A stretch of 51,260 bases of DNA from Petrotoga sp. 9PW.55.5.1 (GTDB taxonomy: Bacteria > Thermotogota > Thermotogae > Petrotogales > Petrotogaceae): the NCBI RefSeq assembly GCF_003265365.1, contig NZ_AUPM01000047.1:1-51260 (forward strand). The letters are read 5' to 3'. Shown one piece after another: positions 17,646 through 27,027 of the stretch. A program made the translations under genes and the position numbers. Position 1 is the first letter of the stretch. Each line of letters begins with the position of its first letter. A model generated the notes under the pieces. It saw nothing but the letters and a program-made list of their open reading frames with translations. It made no database searches and had not been told where the DNA came from.

Positions 17646-17720
17646 ATGGCTATCTCCCTTTAAAAAAAGATTTTTATTCTTTCATTCTAATTTATTTTAA
17701 CACATTTAACCCCTCTTTAC

Positions 17721-17749
17721 TTGACGAAAATAATTAAATATAGTATAAT
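17721..17749 (+). promoter_or_regulatory. Promoter of the tRNA-Thr/tRNA-Gly unit
   Basis: TTGACG (17721-17726) and TATAAT (17744-17749) with a 17-base spacer, placed 13 bases before the first tRNA base. One mismatch from consensus; strong, as expected for stable RNA. Confidence 0.85.
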
Positions 17750-17762
17750 TATCTTGTGAATT

Positions 17763-17839
17763 GCAGGTGTAGCTTCAGTCGGTAGAGCGCCGCCTTGGTA
17801 AGGCGGAGGTCATGGGTTCGAGCCCCATCACCTGCTCCA
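17763..17839 (+). tRNA. tRNA-Thr (anticodon GGT)
   Basis: Cloverleaf folds completely: acceptor GCAGGTG with CACCTGC, D arm with GTAGAGC, anticodon stem CCGCC/GGCGG around TTGGTAA (anticodon GGT), T arm GGGTTCGAGCCCC. The 3' CCA is encoded at 17837-17839. The discriminator base is T. Confidence 0.95.
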
Positions 17840-17860
17840 TGTTTATAAAAAACCAAAAAT

Positions 17861-17935
17861 GCGGATATAGCTCAGCGGTAGAGCACTTGCTTGCCAAGCA
17901 AGGGGTCGTGGGTTCGAATCCCATTATCCGCTCCA
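17861..17935 (+). tRNA. tRNA-Gly (anticodon GCC)
   Basis: Acceptor GCGGATA with TATCCGC, D arm CTCAGCGGTAGAG, anticodon stem CTTGC/GCAAG around TTGCCAA (anticodon GCC), T arm GGGTTCGAATCCC, discriminator T and an encoded CCA at 17933-17935. It lies 21 bases after tRNA-Thr in the same transcript. Confidence 0.96.
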
Positions 17936-17938
17936 AAT

Positions 17939-17966
17939 CCCGGGATAAGCCCGGGTTTTATTTTCT
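17939..17966 (+). terminator. Terminator after the tRNA pair
   Basis: CCCGGG-ATAAG-CCCGGG followed by TTTTATTTT. It starts three bases after the tRNA-Gly CCA. The next gene begins 17 bases later with its own GGGGAG ribosome site, so part of that gene's expression may come by read-through. Confidence 0.85.
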
Positions 17967-17983
17967 AAAGGGGAGATTTAAAA

Positions 17984-19645
17984 ATGTCCTTTATCTTAAG
18001 AGATATCAACACCGAAAAGACTTACCAAGTAGAAAAAGGTACAAAATTTATAGATATTGCTAAAGAATATGAGAAAATTAGCAGAAAATCTGTTTTGTAC
18101 GTTAAATTCAACAACGATATAAAAGAACTTTTTGAGAATATCCCTAAAAGTGGAGAAATTGAATTTTGCGACATTACAACTCCTGATGGTATTCGTATAT
18201 ATAGGAGAGGGCTTTTTTTCATCTTATACATGGCCTTGAAGCAAATTAATAAAAATGACAAGTTTTTTGTGAACAACACCTTGAATGATGCCATGTATTG
18301 TGAATTTTCTTCAGGAGTGCCCACTCAAGATTATCTAAATTTAATAGAAAATAAAATGCATGAAATAGTTGAGAAAGATATAGTTTTTCAAAAAAAAACT
18401 ATTGATAAATTTGAGGCAATTGATATGTTTTCCAAAATAGGAGAAATAGATAAAGCACTCCTTTTCAAATATAGGAAAAAGAGTTCGGTAAACGTTTATT
18501 TTGCAGGTGAATATTTTAATTATTTTTATGGATATCTTCCTTATTCGACGGGGTACTTAAGTAAATTCAAATTGAAAAAAGTTGAAAATGGCTTTGTTAT
18601 TATTCATCCAACGCCTAAATCCCCTGATAAAATCCCTGAATTCAATTATTCAAAAAAACTATTTGTTGCTTTTGAAGAGTATAAAAATTGGCTTGACATA
18701 ATGGAAATTAATACCGTAGGAGAATTAAACTCTTTAATTTCACAAGGAACTGAAAAAGTTAGAGAATTAATAAGAATAGCGGAAGTTCTTCATGAGAAGA
18801 AGTATTCTATTATCACAGATGAAATTGTTAGAAGAAAAGAAATAAGGTTAATAACGATTGCTGGCCCTTCTTCATCCGGTAAAACAACAAGTGCAAAAAG
18901 AATAGCCTTGCATCTAAAAGTCCACGGATTAAAACCTGTGCCTATATCTTTGGATGATTTTTTCTTAGAAAGAGATAAAACTCCAAGAGATGAAAAGGGA
19001 AACTATGATTTTGAATCGATAAAAGCCCTTGATTTAGATCTTTTCAACCAAACAATGAACGAGCTGATAAAGGGAAAAGAAGTAAAACTCCCGAAGTTTG
19101 ATTTCAAATCTGGGAAAAGGTTATGGCATGATGAACCTTTACAAATTAAAGAGAACCAACCTATAATAATAGAAGGCATTCACGGTTTAAATGAAATCCT
19201 TACCGCTTCTATTCCAAGGGAAAAAAAGTATAAAATATACGCTAGTTCGTTAACTCAGATGAACTTAGATAGAATGGATAGAATTCCAACAACTGATACA
19301 AGGCTTATAAGGCGTATGGTAAGAGACTATAATTTCAGAGGATACTCTGCTTCAGATACTTTAAATATATGGCCTTCAGTTGTCAAGGGCGAACACAAAT
19401 ATATTTTCCCGTTTCAAGATGAGGCTGACATTATGTTCAATTCTCATCTAGTCTATGAATTAGCGATATTGAAATTATTCGCCGAGCCACTCTTACTTTC
19501 AATAGACAAAAGTCATCCTCATTACACAGAAGCAAAAAGATTACTGAGATTCTTAGATTATTTTCTACCTATTACAGAAATCGAAGAAATCCCAAGAACA
19601 TCCATTATAAGAGAATTTATAGGTAAAAGTGCCTTTAAAACGTAA
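17984..19645 (+). CDS. TGS-domain uridine kinase-like nucleoside kinase
   Basis: A 553-residue fusion found in Thermotogota and clostridia. The N-terminal TGS-like domain (residues about 1-65, with VEKGTKFIDIAKEYE) and a middle region similar to the threonyl-tRNA synthetase second additional domain are followed by a P-loop kinase of the uridine kinase/phosphoribulokinase type from about residue 285. Walker A is GPSSSGKTTSAKR at about 293-305; SLDDFF and the IIIEGIHGLNE strand carry the acidic residues for base and metal. The substrate is not decided by sequence: uridine or another nucleoside is inferred from the kinase domain. It follows the tRNA terminator directly and ends at a bidirectional terminator shared with malG. 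Confidence 0.88.
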   Translation: MSFILRDINTEKTYQVEKGTKFIDIAKEYEKISRKSVLYVKFNNDIKELFENIPKSGEIEFCDITTPDGIRIYRRGLFFILYMALKQINKNDKFFVNNTLNDAMYCEFSSGVPTQDYLNLIENKMHEIVEKDIVFQKKTIDKFEAIDMFSKIGEIDKALLFKYRKKSSVNVYFAGEYFNYFYGYLPYSTGYLSKFKLKKVENGFVIIHPTPKSPDKIPEFNYSKKLFVAFEEYKNWLDIMEINTVGELNSLISQGTEKVRELIRIAEVLHEKKYSIITDEIVRRKEIRLITIAGPSSSGKTTSAKRIALHLKVHGLKPVPISLDDFFLERDKTPRDEKGNYDFESIKALDLDLFNQTMNELIKGKEVKLPKFDFKSGKRLWHDEPLQIKENQPIIIEGIHGLNEILTASIPREKKYKIYASSLTQMNLDRMDRIPTTDTRLIRRMVRDYNFRGYSASDTLNIWPSVVKGEHKYIFPFQDEADIMFNSHLVYELAILKLFAEPLLLSIDKSHPHYTEAKRLLRFLDYFLPITEIEEIPRTSIIREFIGKSAFKT

Positions 19646-19672
19646 AAAACGCCCATAGAGGGCGTTTTTTGT
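19644..19672. terminator. Bidirectional terminator between the kinase gene and malG
   Basis: ACGCCC-ataga-GGGCGT flanked by A-run and T-run, so U-tracts are produced on both strands. It serves the plus-strand kinase gene ending at 19645 and the minus-strand malG gene ending at 19689. Confidence 0.88.
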
Positions 19673-19688
19673 TTTTGCCAAAGTTTTT

Positions 19689-22301
19689 TTAACCTTTTAC
19701 AGAACCTTGAGTTAAACCCCCTATTATCCATCTTTGCAGCGAAAGGAACAATACAATCATCGGTATCGCTCCCAGCAAGGATGCGGCGGTAAATAACCCC
19801 CATTCTGTTTCGTACGGTCCTGATGAAAATGATTGTAAGCCAACTGCGTATGTATAATTAGACTCACTTTGAAGTATAATTCTTGCTATTACAAATTCAT
19901 TGAATATATTCATAAAAGTCAATATCATAACTACGGCTATTATTGGTAAAGATAGTGGCAATACTATCCTCCAAAAAGTTTGAAACCTTGTTGCTCCATC
20001 TATCATAGCTGATTCTTCTAACGAGTCTGGAATCGTATCATAATAACCTTTGAATAACCACATGTTGTATGCTACGTTTCCCATATATGCAAATATTAAT
20101 CCATCTAGAGAATCTAAACCTAATATCCCAAAGTAGTCTCCCATGAATTTTAAGATTCCATATATTGCTATCATGAACATTATTGCCGGGAACATTTGGA
20201 TGATCATTAAAAAGAATAATCCTTGTTTCCTTCCAGCAAATCTCATCCTTGAGAAAGGATATGCTCCTAATGAAGTCATCATTACTGTCAATATAGCTGT
20301 TATTCCTGCTACTATTATTGAATTTAGTAACCACCTCGTAAATGGTTTCCTTATCTTAGCTGACCAACTTTGTTGTAAATTGTATAAGTTTTTATCTATC
20401 GCTCTCAGTTTACTTTTTAATTCCCTGTACTCTGTGTGATTTGATAAATCACTTGCCAATCTTGAAGCTCTAGCTATATCAGCAGAAGCTTTGCCATATT
20501 GAGTGTTATATAAACTTTGCATTTCTGATAGCGGGGTTATTCGTGTAACATTCCCTCCATGATTCAATGAGAGATAGCTATCTAAATTTACCTTAAATAT
20601 TTGCAAATTTTCTTCCATCTGTATTTGTATTTCTGTTAACTTCTGTCTTCCTTCTTCAAAAAGATTTCGCGATTCCAATAAGTTGTTGTACCATCGCATT
20701 ATTATGTATCTGTTTCTGTCAGGGATAAAACCCGGATAGTATTTTGAACTCATAAAAGACGCATAATTTACGGATTCATAGTTATTAGTTATTTCTTGTT
20801 TTGTGTTTTCAACATAAACTATCAAGAAAGGCAAATTTATTATCTTTTCTATATTACTGAGCGTTTCTTCATTTTCACTTATTAATATATTTAATTCATT
20901 TTCTAGTTTTTGTCTACTTTCTCTTAATTGACTTAATTGTTCACTAAATTGAGCTAATTGAATTGTGTTACTGCTGTATTGTTGAGTTAACGGCACCAAT
21001 TCGTCTATAGAGGCTGACATTTTTAATGTAGAACTTTTTACTGCCTGGTAACTTGGCAAAATAGCGTTTTTATCTTTAATAGCGTATATCTTATCAAAGT
21101 TCGCATTTAAGAATTGGTATACTTCTGCATAGAGCCCAACTGTATCAACAAGACCATTTTGCAAAAAACTGTCAATAGCATTTAGATTTTCGTATGCTAT
21201 ATTCATTACCTGTGAAAACTTTTGTACATTATCATAGAATAACTTGTCTTCTCCAAATAAAGGTAATTTGCCCTCTACTTGAGTTAAATTTTGATTTTTT
21301 AAAATTTCATATGAAGATTTAACTCTTTCATGTTCAACTTTTAATATATCTCCCAGATTCATTAAATTATTATAAATTATCTTATTTTGTCTTTCTAGTG
21401 TTGATTGATGTAGATTTAATTGAGATATTTGATTTTCTATATTTGTTAATTCGTTCTGTGTTTCGTTTATTTGGTTGTATGTTCCTGAATATATTTCACT
21501 TATTTGATTTTGGATATCCTGCTGCATAAGTTGTATCTCTTCTTCTGTAGCTTTCCAGCTTTCCCCTAATTGTAAAATACTTTCCCCATATTGCTCGATT
21601 TCCGGTTCTTCATTTATCCATCTCCTATACGTTCTAACTCTCCATACGTTTGTATTTAACGGTATTTGAAGTATAGTGTTCATAGTTTCTATGTAATATT
21701 CGCTTTGTTTGTTCAAATTACTTTTTTCAAGATTATTTATGATTTCTTTTCTCAAGGTAAAATACTCTTGCATCATTGTTTGTAAATTGGTGAAGTTTAC
21801 TGTTATCCCCATTTCCTGAGATAACTCTAAAATGTTGTTTAGTTGTTCTTGCAATAATTCAGAGTCTTCGAGCCTTATTTCATTGATATCTTTGTAGAAT
21901 TGTTCTTTGTATTGTGTTTCGTACAAAACAAAGATTTCTTCGTAAGCTTGTTCTAACTCTTCAAATTCTTTTTGCGTTTGCAAAAAATATTTTTCTAAAT
22001 TATTTACATAACTGTTTGTTTTTTTCTGTGCTTCTTCTATAGTTAGATCACTATATTTACCTATATAAGAGGTTATTGAGTTGAGTTCATTTATTAATTC
22101 TGGTACATTTGGAGTCTGTAGTATTAAGTCTTTGTAGTTTTCAGCTGTTAACCTGTTTGAAAATAATTTTGGTGAAAATGCAGCATTGTCCCTTCTTATA
22201 GATGTTGAGATTAACCATACCAAAGGGAATAGTATTATTACTATACATATTATTAGTACTATGTGCCTTAATATATAATTTTTCTTTTCGATCATGGCCA
22301 T
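19689..22301 (-). CDS. malG: MalG-type sugar ABC permease with a very large coiled-coil insertion
   Basis: Inner-membrane subunit of a maltose/maltodextrin importer, but 870 residues long against about 280-300 for MalG. The first membrane helix (HIVLIICIVIILFPLVWLISTSI, residues about 12-35) is followed by roughly 550 residues rich in Glu, Gln, Asn and Leu that read as long coiled coils, then the normal permease core from RWLLNSIIVAGITAILTVM (about residue 630). The EAA loop for the ATPase is present (EESAMIDGATRFQTFWRIVLPLSLP). By topology the insertion would be extracytoplasmic, between helices 1 and 2. The frame is open throughout. It overlaps malF by one base. I recall enlarged MalG proteins in Thermotoga, but the role of the insert is unknown. 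Confidence 0.9.
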   Translation of the reverse strand: MAMIEKKNYILRHIVLIICIVIILFPLVWLISTSIRRDNAAFSPKLFSNRLTAENYKDLILQTPNVPELINELNSITSYIGKYSDLTIEEAQKKTNSYVNNLEKYFLQTQKEFEELEQAYEEIFVLYETQYKEQFYKDINEIRLEDSELLQEQLNNILELSQEMGITVNFTNLQTMMQEYFTLRKEIINNLEKSNLNKQSEYYIETMNTILQIPLNTNVWRVRTYRRWINEEPEIEQYGESILQLGESWKATEEEIQLMQQDIQNQISEIYSGTYNQINETQNELTNIENQISQLNLHQSTLERQNKIIYNNLMNLGDILKVEHERVKSSYEILKNQNLTQVEGKLPLFGEDKLFYDNVQKFSQVMNIAYENLNAIDSFLQNGLVDTVGLYAEVYQFLNANFDKIYAIKDKNAILPSYQAVKSSTLKMSASIDELVPLTQQYSSNTIQLAQFSEQLSQLRESRQKLENELNILISENEETLSNIEKIINLPFLIVYVENTKQEITNNYESVNYASFMSSKYYPGFIPDRNRYIIMRWYNNLLESRNLFEEGRQKLTEIQIQMEENLQIFKVNLDSYLSLNHGGNVTRITPLSEMQSLYNTQYGKASADIARASRLASDLSNHTEYRELKSKLRAIDKNLYNLQQSWSAKIRKPFTRWLLNSIIVAGITAILTVMMTSLGAYPFSRMRFAGRKQGLFFLMIIQMFPAIMFMIAIYGILKFMGDYFGILGLDSLDGLIFAYMGNVAYNMWLFKGYYDTIPDSLEESAMIDGATRFQTFWRIVLPLSLPIIAVVMILTFMNIFNEFVIARIILQSESNYTYAVGLQSFSSGPYETEWGLFTAASLLGAIPMIVLFLSLQRWIIGGLTQGSVKG

Positions 22302-24055
22302 TATCTGCTCACCTCTTCAAAAGAACCTGAAAATCTGAAGTTAAAATAACTAAATACTGCTATTATTCCAAATATAATCATTGATATAGCAGAGGCAAAC
22401 CCAAAGTCTTGCCCTTGTGAGCCTTCAAAGGCTAATTTGTAAACATACGATATCAATATGTCCGTAGAACCAGCAGGTGTATTCGTTCCTGGCATCGCCG
22501 GTCCTCCACCTGTTAATAGGTATATTAAAGTAAAATTGTTGAAGTTGAATGCAAAACTCATTACAAGTAATGGCACTACTGCCACCATTAGTAATGGGAA
22601 AGTTATTTGCCTAAATTGTTTCCAACGTGTAGCCCCATCTATTACAGCAGCTTCATACAACTCTCCTGGGATACTTTGCAAGGCTCCTAAAGTTATTGTC
22701 ATCATGTAAGGAAAACCAAGCCACGTATTTGTTATTAGTATCGCTACTTTTGCCCAGAATGGATCGTTTAACCATCTCACAGGATTTATCCCAAGATTTC
22801 CTAATATGAATCTGTTTATTATTCCATATGTTTCATTGAAAAAACCATTCCTCCATACTAATACTGAAATAAATGCAGGAATCGCCCACGGAATTATAAG
22901 CAAAGTCCTGTATATAACCTTTCCTTTTAAGTTTGGATCATTTAAAACTAAAGCAAATATTAATCCTAATATAAAGGTTAATAAGACACTTAGTCCTGCA
23001 TACACAAAGTTCCATCCAAGTATTTTAAAAAATGGCCCTGATATTCTTGGATCATTTATTATCTTCGCAAAGTTTTCACCACCAACATAATCTTTGTAAC
23101 CTATAAGTCTTGTTAGTTGCCCATTTTCGTTGTAATCCCAAAATGCTGAATCCCTTTCAATTAATTCTTTGTTTGTTAAAGTGTTTACTACAACGGTTTT
23201 GTATATTTCCCTTTCACCATCAACTATCACTTTTACAGCGGTGTCGTATACTCTGTATGACTCAGAAAATTTTCTGAAAATAGTTGAACTTGATAGTCTA
23301 AAGTTTTGATCATCTAATTTTAAATTTAAAGATTTAAGATAATTCTGCCTTAATACAGAGTTGTAATATGCAGAATTAGTTGATGTTAGAGGGTCTATTG
23401 GGGAATAGAAATACTGATATCTTTCTTCTCCATTTTTTTCTATTGCTATTATGGATGAACTCCCATTAGTTCCTAAACTTTCTGTAGGTCTTATGATTCT
23501 ATATGTGTTGTTATTAATACTTATTTCTTCATTAGTTATCAGATATAATTCAGATTCAGCATATATTAGATTACCTCTTGAGTCATATTCTAAAGTTGTG
23601 GGTTTTTCTGAGAGATACATGTTTTCTTGATCATATAGAAGTAATAGAAAGTCTTCTGTTGGCTGGTACTGTTCATTGTACTTCACAAATACTTTAAAGT
23701 CATATGTTTTAGGGTTTTCAGGTTCAAAGTAATATGTAGGATCAATTAGAAGAGTGTCTATTGCATTCGTTCTAGTGAATAAATGCCCCGTCCCATAATT
23801 CGTAAAAGATGTTTCTATGGTGTAATAGATAGGATATATAGTCAAAATAAATAAAAAGAACAACGCTGGTAAGGTATATCTGTAAGGGTATCCCTTCTTG
23901 GAAAATATCGCCCAGTTAGTTATTACTAAAAAAACAGTTATCGTTATTCCTAAACCATAGTTGGCTAGTATGAATAAAAGAAATATAGCCCATATTAAAA
24001 GGGCGTCCATTACCGCAATGAATAGCCACATTAGAAATGTTCGAAAACTTTTCAT
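22301..24055 (-). CDS. malF: MalF-type sugar ABC permease
   Basis: Partner permease of MalG, 584 residues. Several N-terminal membrane segments (residues about 5-75) precede a large extracytoplasmic loop of about 240 residues, corresponding to the MalF P2 domain that contacts the binding protein in the enteric system. The core permease follows from WNFVYAGLSVLLTFILGLIF, with the EAA coupling loop ELYEAAVIDGATRWKQFRQITFPLL. It lies between malE and malG on the minus strand; a hairpin at 24146-24165 in the malE-malF gap may reduce its expression relative to the binding protein. No malK ATPase is encoded in this cluster. Confidence 0.93.
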   Translation of the reverse strand: MKSFRTFLMWLFIAVMDALLIWAIFLLFILANYGLGITITVFLVITNWAIFSKKGYPYRYTLPALFFLFILTIYPIYYTIETSFTNYGTGHLFTRTNAIDTLLIDPTYYFEPENPKTYDFKVFVKYNEQYQPTEDFLLLLYDQENMYLSEKPTTLEYDSRGNLIYAESELYLITNEEISINNNTYRIIRPTESLGTNGSSSIIAIEKNGEERYQYFYSPIDPLTSTNSAYYNSVLRQNYLKSLNLKLDDQNFRLSSSTIFRKFSESYRVYDTAVKVIVDGEREIYKTVVVNTLTNKELIERDSAFWDYNENGQLTRLIGYKDYVGGENFAKIINDPRISGPFFKILGWNFVYAGLSVLLTFILGLIFALVLNDPNLKGKVIYRTLLIIPWAIPAFISVLVWRNGFFNETYGIINRFILGNLGINPVRWLNDPFWAKVAILITNTWLGFPYMMTITLGALQSIPGELYEAAVIDGATRWKQFRQITFPLLMVAVVPLLVMSFAFNFNNFTLIYLLTGGGPAMPGTNTPAGSTDILISYVYKLAFEGSQGQDFGFASAISMIIFGIIAVFSYFNFRFSGSFEEVSR

Positions 24056-24145
24056 TATCTACCCTCCTAAATTATGATCGATCGTCCTTTAAGCATTTAT
24101 TTAAATTATACCTCAATATTCAAAATTTTAATTTAATTAAAGAAA

Positions 24146-24172
24146 GGAGAGGTTTTAACCTCCCCTCTTCCT
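24146..24172 (-). terminator. Intercistronic hairpin between malE and malF
   Basis: On the minus strand GGGGAGGTT pairs with AACCTCTCC (one G-U pair, very small loop) and is followed by TTTCTTT. It lies about 55 bases after the malE stop. Likely a partial terminator or 3' stabiliser giving an excess of MalE over the permeases, as in the enteric operon; inference. Confidence 0.55.
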
Positions 24173-24219
24173 TAAACTGATTTTTGGGCGAGACATTTTC
24201 TTTAAAATATTAATTAAAT

Positions 24220-25422
24220 TTATAAGGCTGCTTTTATCTTTAATACAGCATCATTCAATGCTTCTTCAGGTGTTTGCGTTCCGCTTATTATGTTGTTTAG
24301 AGCGTCATTCATCGGTTGCCATACTGACTGCATAGCTGGAATATTTGGCATAGGTTCTCCACCAGCTGCACTTTCAGTAAAAGCTGCAACTATATCTGCG
24401 GGGATTGGCCCGCCTTGCTCTTCAATAATCTGAGATACATCAATTCTAGCAGGCAATCTTGGATCAGCTAAGTAAAATTCATATATTCCTTCTGGAGTTG
24501 CTAAGTAATTGATTACGAATTCCATAGCAAATGCCTTATTTTGAGATCTAGAATTGATCATTAATCCTTGTACTCCTACAAATGGCTTCATAGTTTTACC
24601 AGGTTCAACTTCAATACTTGTTAAAGGTATAACACCAAAATCTATCCCTGCGTCTAGATAATTTTTCGCAGCCCAAGGACCATTAATTATCATAGCTGCT
24701 AATCCATCCATGAACATCGAATCCATTATACTATAGTTCATACCTTGTGGCATTATACCTTCGTCAAAAAAGCTTTTTAATAGATACCCTGCTTTTATTG
24801 CACCTTCATTGTTCAATCCAATATCAGAAATATCGTATCCAGTTCTTTCATCATAATTAAATACGTATCCTCCATAACCAGTGAAGAAACCATAAGTATG
24901 GTAAAAATCAGAAGGTGTAACAGCAAATCCAACAGTTTCATCGGTTGTGAATTCTTTTGCCAAAACTTTAATGTCTTGAATGTTTGTCGGGACTTCTTCA
25001 TCGCTTATATAATCTCTGTTATAGAAAAGAGCGACAGCTTCTATAGCATAAGGCAAACCATATAATCTTCCTTCATATGTAAAAGCTTGTAATCCAGAAT
25101 CCCCAAATTTATCTGCTTGAAGTGCAGATCTTGGAATTGGTTCTAAAAGTCCATTCAGTGCTAATTCTCCAACCCAATCGTGAGCACCAATTATTATATC
25201 TGGTCCTTCTCCAGCTTGGGCAGCTGTAAGGAACTTTGATTTAATATCTCCAAAAGGAACCATTTGCACTTCAACATTTATTCCTGTATCCCTAGTAAAC
25301 TCCTGGCCTATAGTTCTTATAAAATCTACCTGCAGTTCAGATGACCAAATGGTTATACTCTGTGAAAATAAAGAAACTATACCAACCAGCATCACTAATG
25401 TCAAAATCAAAACTTTTTTCAT
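24220..25422 (-). CDS. malE: Maltose/maltodextrin-binding protein
   Basis: Extracytoplasmic solute-binding protein, family 1, of 400 residues. The signal peptide is MKKVLILTLVMLVGIVSLFSQ; the mature protein starts SITIWSSELQVDF and has the family's GEGPDIIIGAHDWVGELALNGLLEP segment near residue 80 and the GPWAAKNYL hinge strand near residue 240. The start at ATG 25422 is chosen over 25440 because AGGAGGGG lies between them. First gene of malE-malF-malG, with a -10 box and a LacI-type operator upstream. The sugar chain length bound cannot be read from sequence. Confidence 0.93.
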   Translation of the reverse strand: MKKVLILTLVMLVGIVSLFSQSITIWSSELQVDFIRTIGQEFTRDTGINVEVQMVPFGDIKSKFLTAAQAGEGPDIIIGAHDWVGELALNGLLEPIPRSALQADKFGDSGLQAFTYEGRLYGLPYAIEAVALFYNRDYISDEEVPTNIQDIKVLAKEFTTDETVGFAVTPSDFYHTYGFFTGYGGYVFNYDERTGYDISDIGLNNEGAIKAGYLLKSFFDEGIMPQGMNYSIMDSMFMDGLAAMIINGPWAAKNYLDAGIDFGVIPLTSIEVEPGKTMKPFVGVQGLMINSRSQNKAFAMEFVINYLATPEGIYEFYLADPRLPARIDVSQIIEEQGGPIPADIVAAFTESAAGGEPMPNIPAMQSVWQPMNDALNNIISGTQTPEEALNDAVLKIKAAL

Positions 25423-25456
25423 CTTATTACCCCTCCTCATTTTTTTGTTTTATAAT

Positions 25457-25484
25457 GGAAACGTTTTACCTATAAAATATTATA
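25457..25484 (-). promoter_or_regulatory. malE promoter -10 and LacI-type operator candidate
   Basis: On the minus strand TATAAT (25479-25484) is followed by GGTAAAACGTTTCC (25457-25470), whose AAACGTTT core is the near-palindrome typical of LacI/GalR-family operators. It would block transcription just after the start. No good -35 is seen. The regulator is not encoded in this window. Confidence 0.55.
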
Positions 25485-25597
25485 TCAAAAAAGAAACAGT
25501 TTTCATATTCTAATTATAGGTATTTATTAAGGATTATGGGCGATTAGGCGGAATTATTTGGGATTACAAGCTAAATTCTCAATTTTTCTTGTTTTTT

Positions 25598-25634
25598 CTA
25601 AAAAATATAACCCCCAATTCTATGGGGGTTATAT
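25598..25634 (-). terminator. Terminator of the queT-carboxyltransferase unit
   Basis: An 11-bp stem (ATATAACCCCC with GGGGGTTATAT, 8-base loop) followed on the minus strand by a run of T. It starts one base after the stop codon of the carboxyltransferase gene. Confidence 0.9.
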
Positions 25635-27022
25635 TTATACGGGATATATCGCTGTATCTTCATTTTTGAAATTTTCTGCCAAGCTGAAATCTATATTAAG
25701 TGATTTAATATATTTATCTTTTAAGAATTTTCTCCCCACTTCCTTAAATAATGTATAAGTTAATAAATCCTCCTCAGTTTTTGCTAATATCCCTATTTCT
25801 TTTTTTGCATTTTCTAACTCAGCTTCCAAATCATCTGCTGGTCTATGATTAATTGACTTTGTACTTCCTAAGGCTTTTTTATACAGCTCTTTATCTACTG
25901 CTGCTGGTGATCTTCCATAAAGCCCTTTCAAATAGTTCTTCACTTCGTTAGTTATCATTGAATATCTTTTACCTGTTAAAACATTTAAAACTGCTTGAAC
26001 CCCAACTATCTGACTTGTAGGTGTAACCAGCGGAGGATACCCAAGATCTTTACGAACCCTTGGTACTTCTTCCAAAACTTCTTCTAATTTATTTTCTGCT
26101 TTTTGTGCTTTTAATTGTGAAACTAAATTAGAAAGCATTCCACCAGGTATTTGAGCATTCAATATTCTTGCATCTATAGATTTCATACTCATATCATATT
26201 CACTATATTTTTCTCTGATTGTCCAAAAGTAATCAACAAGTTTCATTATTATTTTGTTATCCAAATCTAAATCATATGCATACACAAATGGTTCAACAGC
26301 GGGTTCTGATGTCCCGTTTGCAAAAGGCTCAATGCCACGTCTATAATATCAGTTCCTGCTTCAATTCCAGCATAATAAGCCATTGGAGCAAGTCCAGTTG
26401 TATTATGTGAGTGAATATTAACTGGGATATTGAATTTCTTCTTTATTTCTTTCACTAAGTTATACGCATCTTTAGGTTTTAATAAACCTGCCATATCCTT
26501 TATAACTACGGAATCAACGTCTCTTTCTACTAACTCTCTAGTATATTCTAAATAATATTCTACGTTATGAACTGGACTTACCGTATAAGAAATCGAACCT
26601 TGAACGTGGATATTTCTCTTTTTTGCTACTTCTATTGACTTTTCTAAGTTTCTGATATCGTTTAAAGCATCAAATACTCTTATGATATCCATTCCATAGT
26701 CGGCAACTTTATTCACAAATAATTCTACAACATCGTCAGCATAGTTTCTGTATCCCACAAGATTCTGTCCTCGTAGCAACATCTGAATTTTAGTGTTTTT
26801 CAATTTATTTCTGATAATTCTTAATCTTTCCCAAGGATCTTCATTCAAATATCTAATACAAGAATCGTAAGTTGCCCCTCCCCAAACTTCCATAGAATAA
26901 AAACCCGCTTTATCAAACTCTTCTAAGTGATCCTCAAAATCTTCTAATTTTAATCTTGTAGCAATTAACGATTGTTGACCATCTCTAAGGGTTGTATCAA
27001 CAATAAATGGTTTTTTCTTCAT
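25635..27022 (-). pseudogene. Pyruvate/oxaloacetate carboxyltransferase subunit (OadA/PycB-like), frameshifted
   Basis: Encodes the TIM-barrel carboxyltransferase of biotin-dependent oxaloacetate decarboxylase or two-subunit pyruvate carboxylase. The first frame (27022 to about 26325) has DTTLRDGQQSL with the metal-binding Asp, MLLRGQNLVGY, VIKDMAGLL and the HSHNTTGLA metal site. The second frame resumes at PFANGTSEPAVEPFVYAYD and runs through the conserved PYC/OADA region to the stop. The break lies at about 26323-26326: the family motif ALSPFANGTS needs three C in AGCCCTTTT and only two are present. Restored, the protein would have 462 residues and no biotin domain. Either a recent mutation or a read error; neither half would be active alone. 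Confidence 0.88.
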
Positions 27023-27027
27023 TTATT

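Noticed and set aside
17646-17762. TnaC-like leader peptide upstream of tnaA
   Set aside because: No short reading frame with a Trp codon and ribosome site lies in the region on the minus strand.
17812-18063. 83-residue open frame over the tRNA genes
   Set aside because: It is a translation of tRNA-Gly, the end of tRNA-Thr and the terminator, and runs into the kinase gene in another frame.
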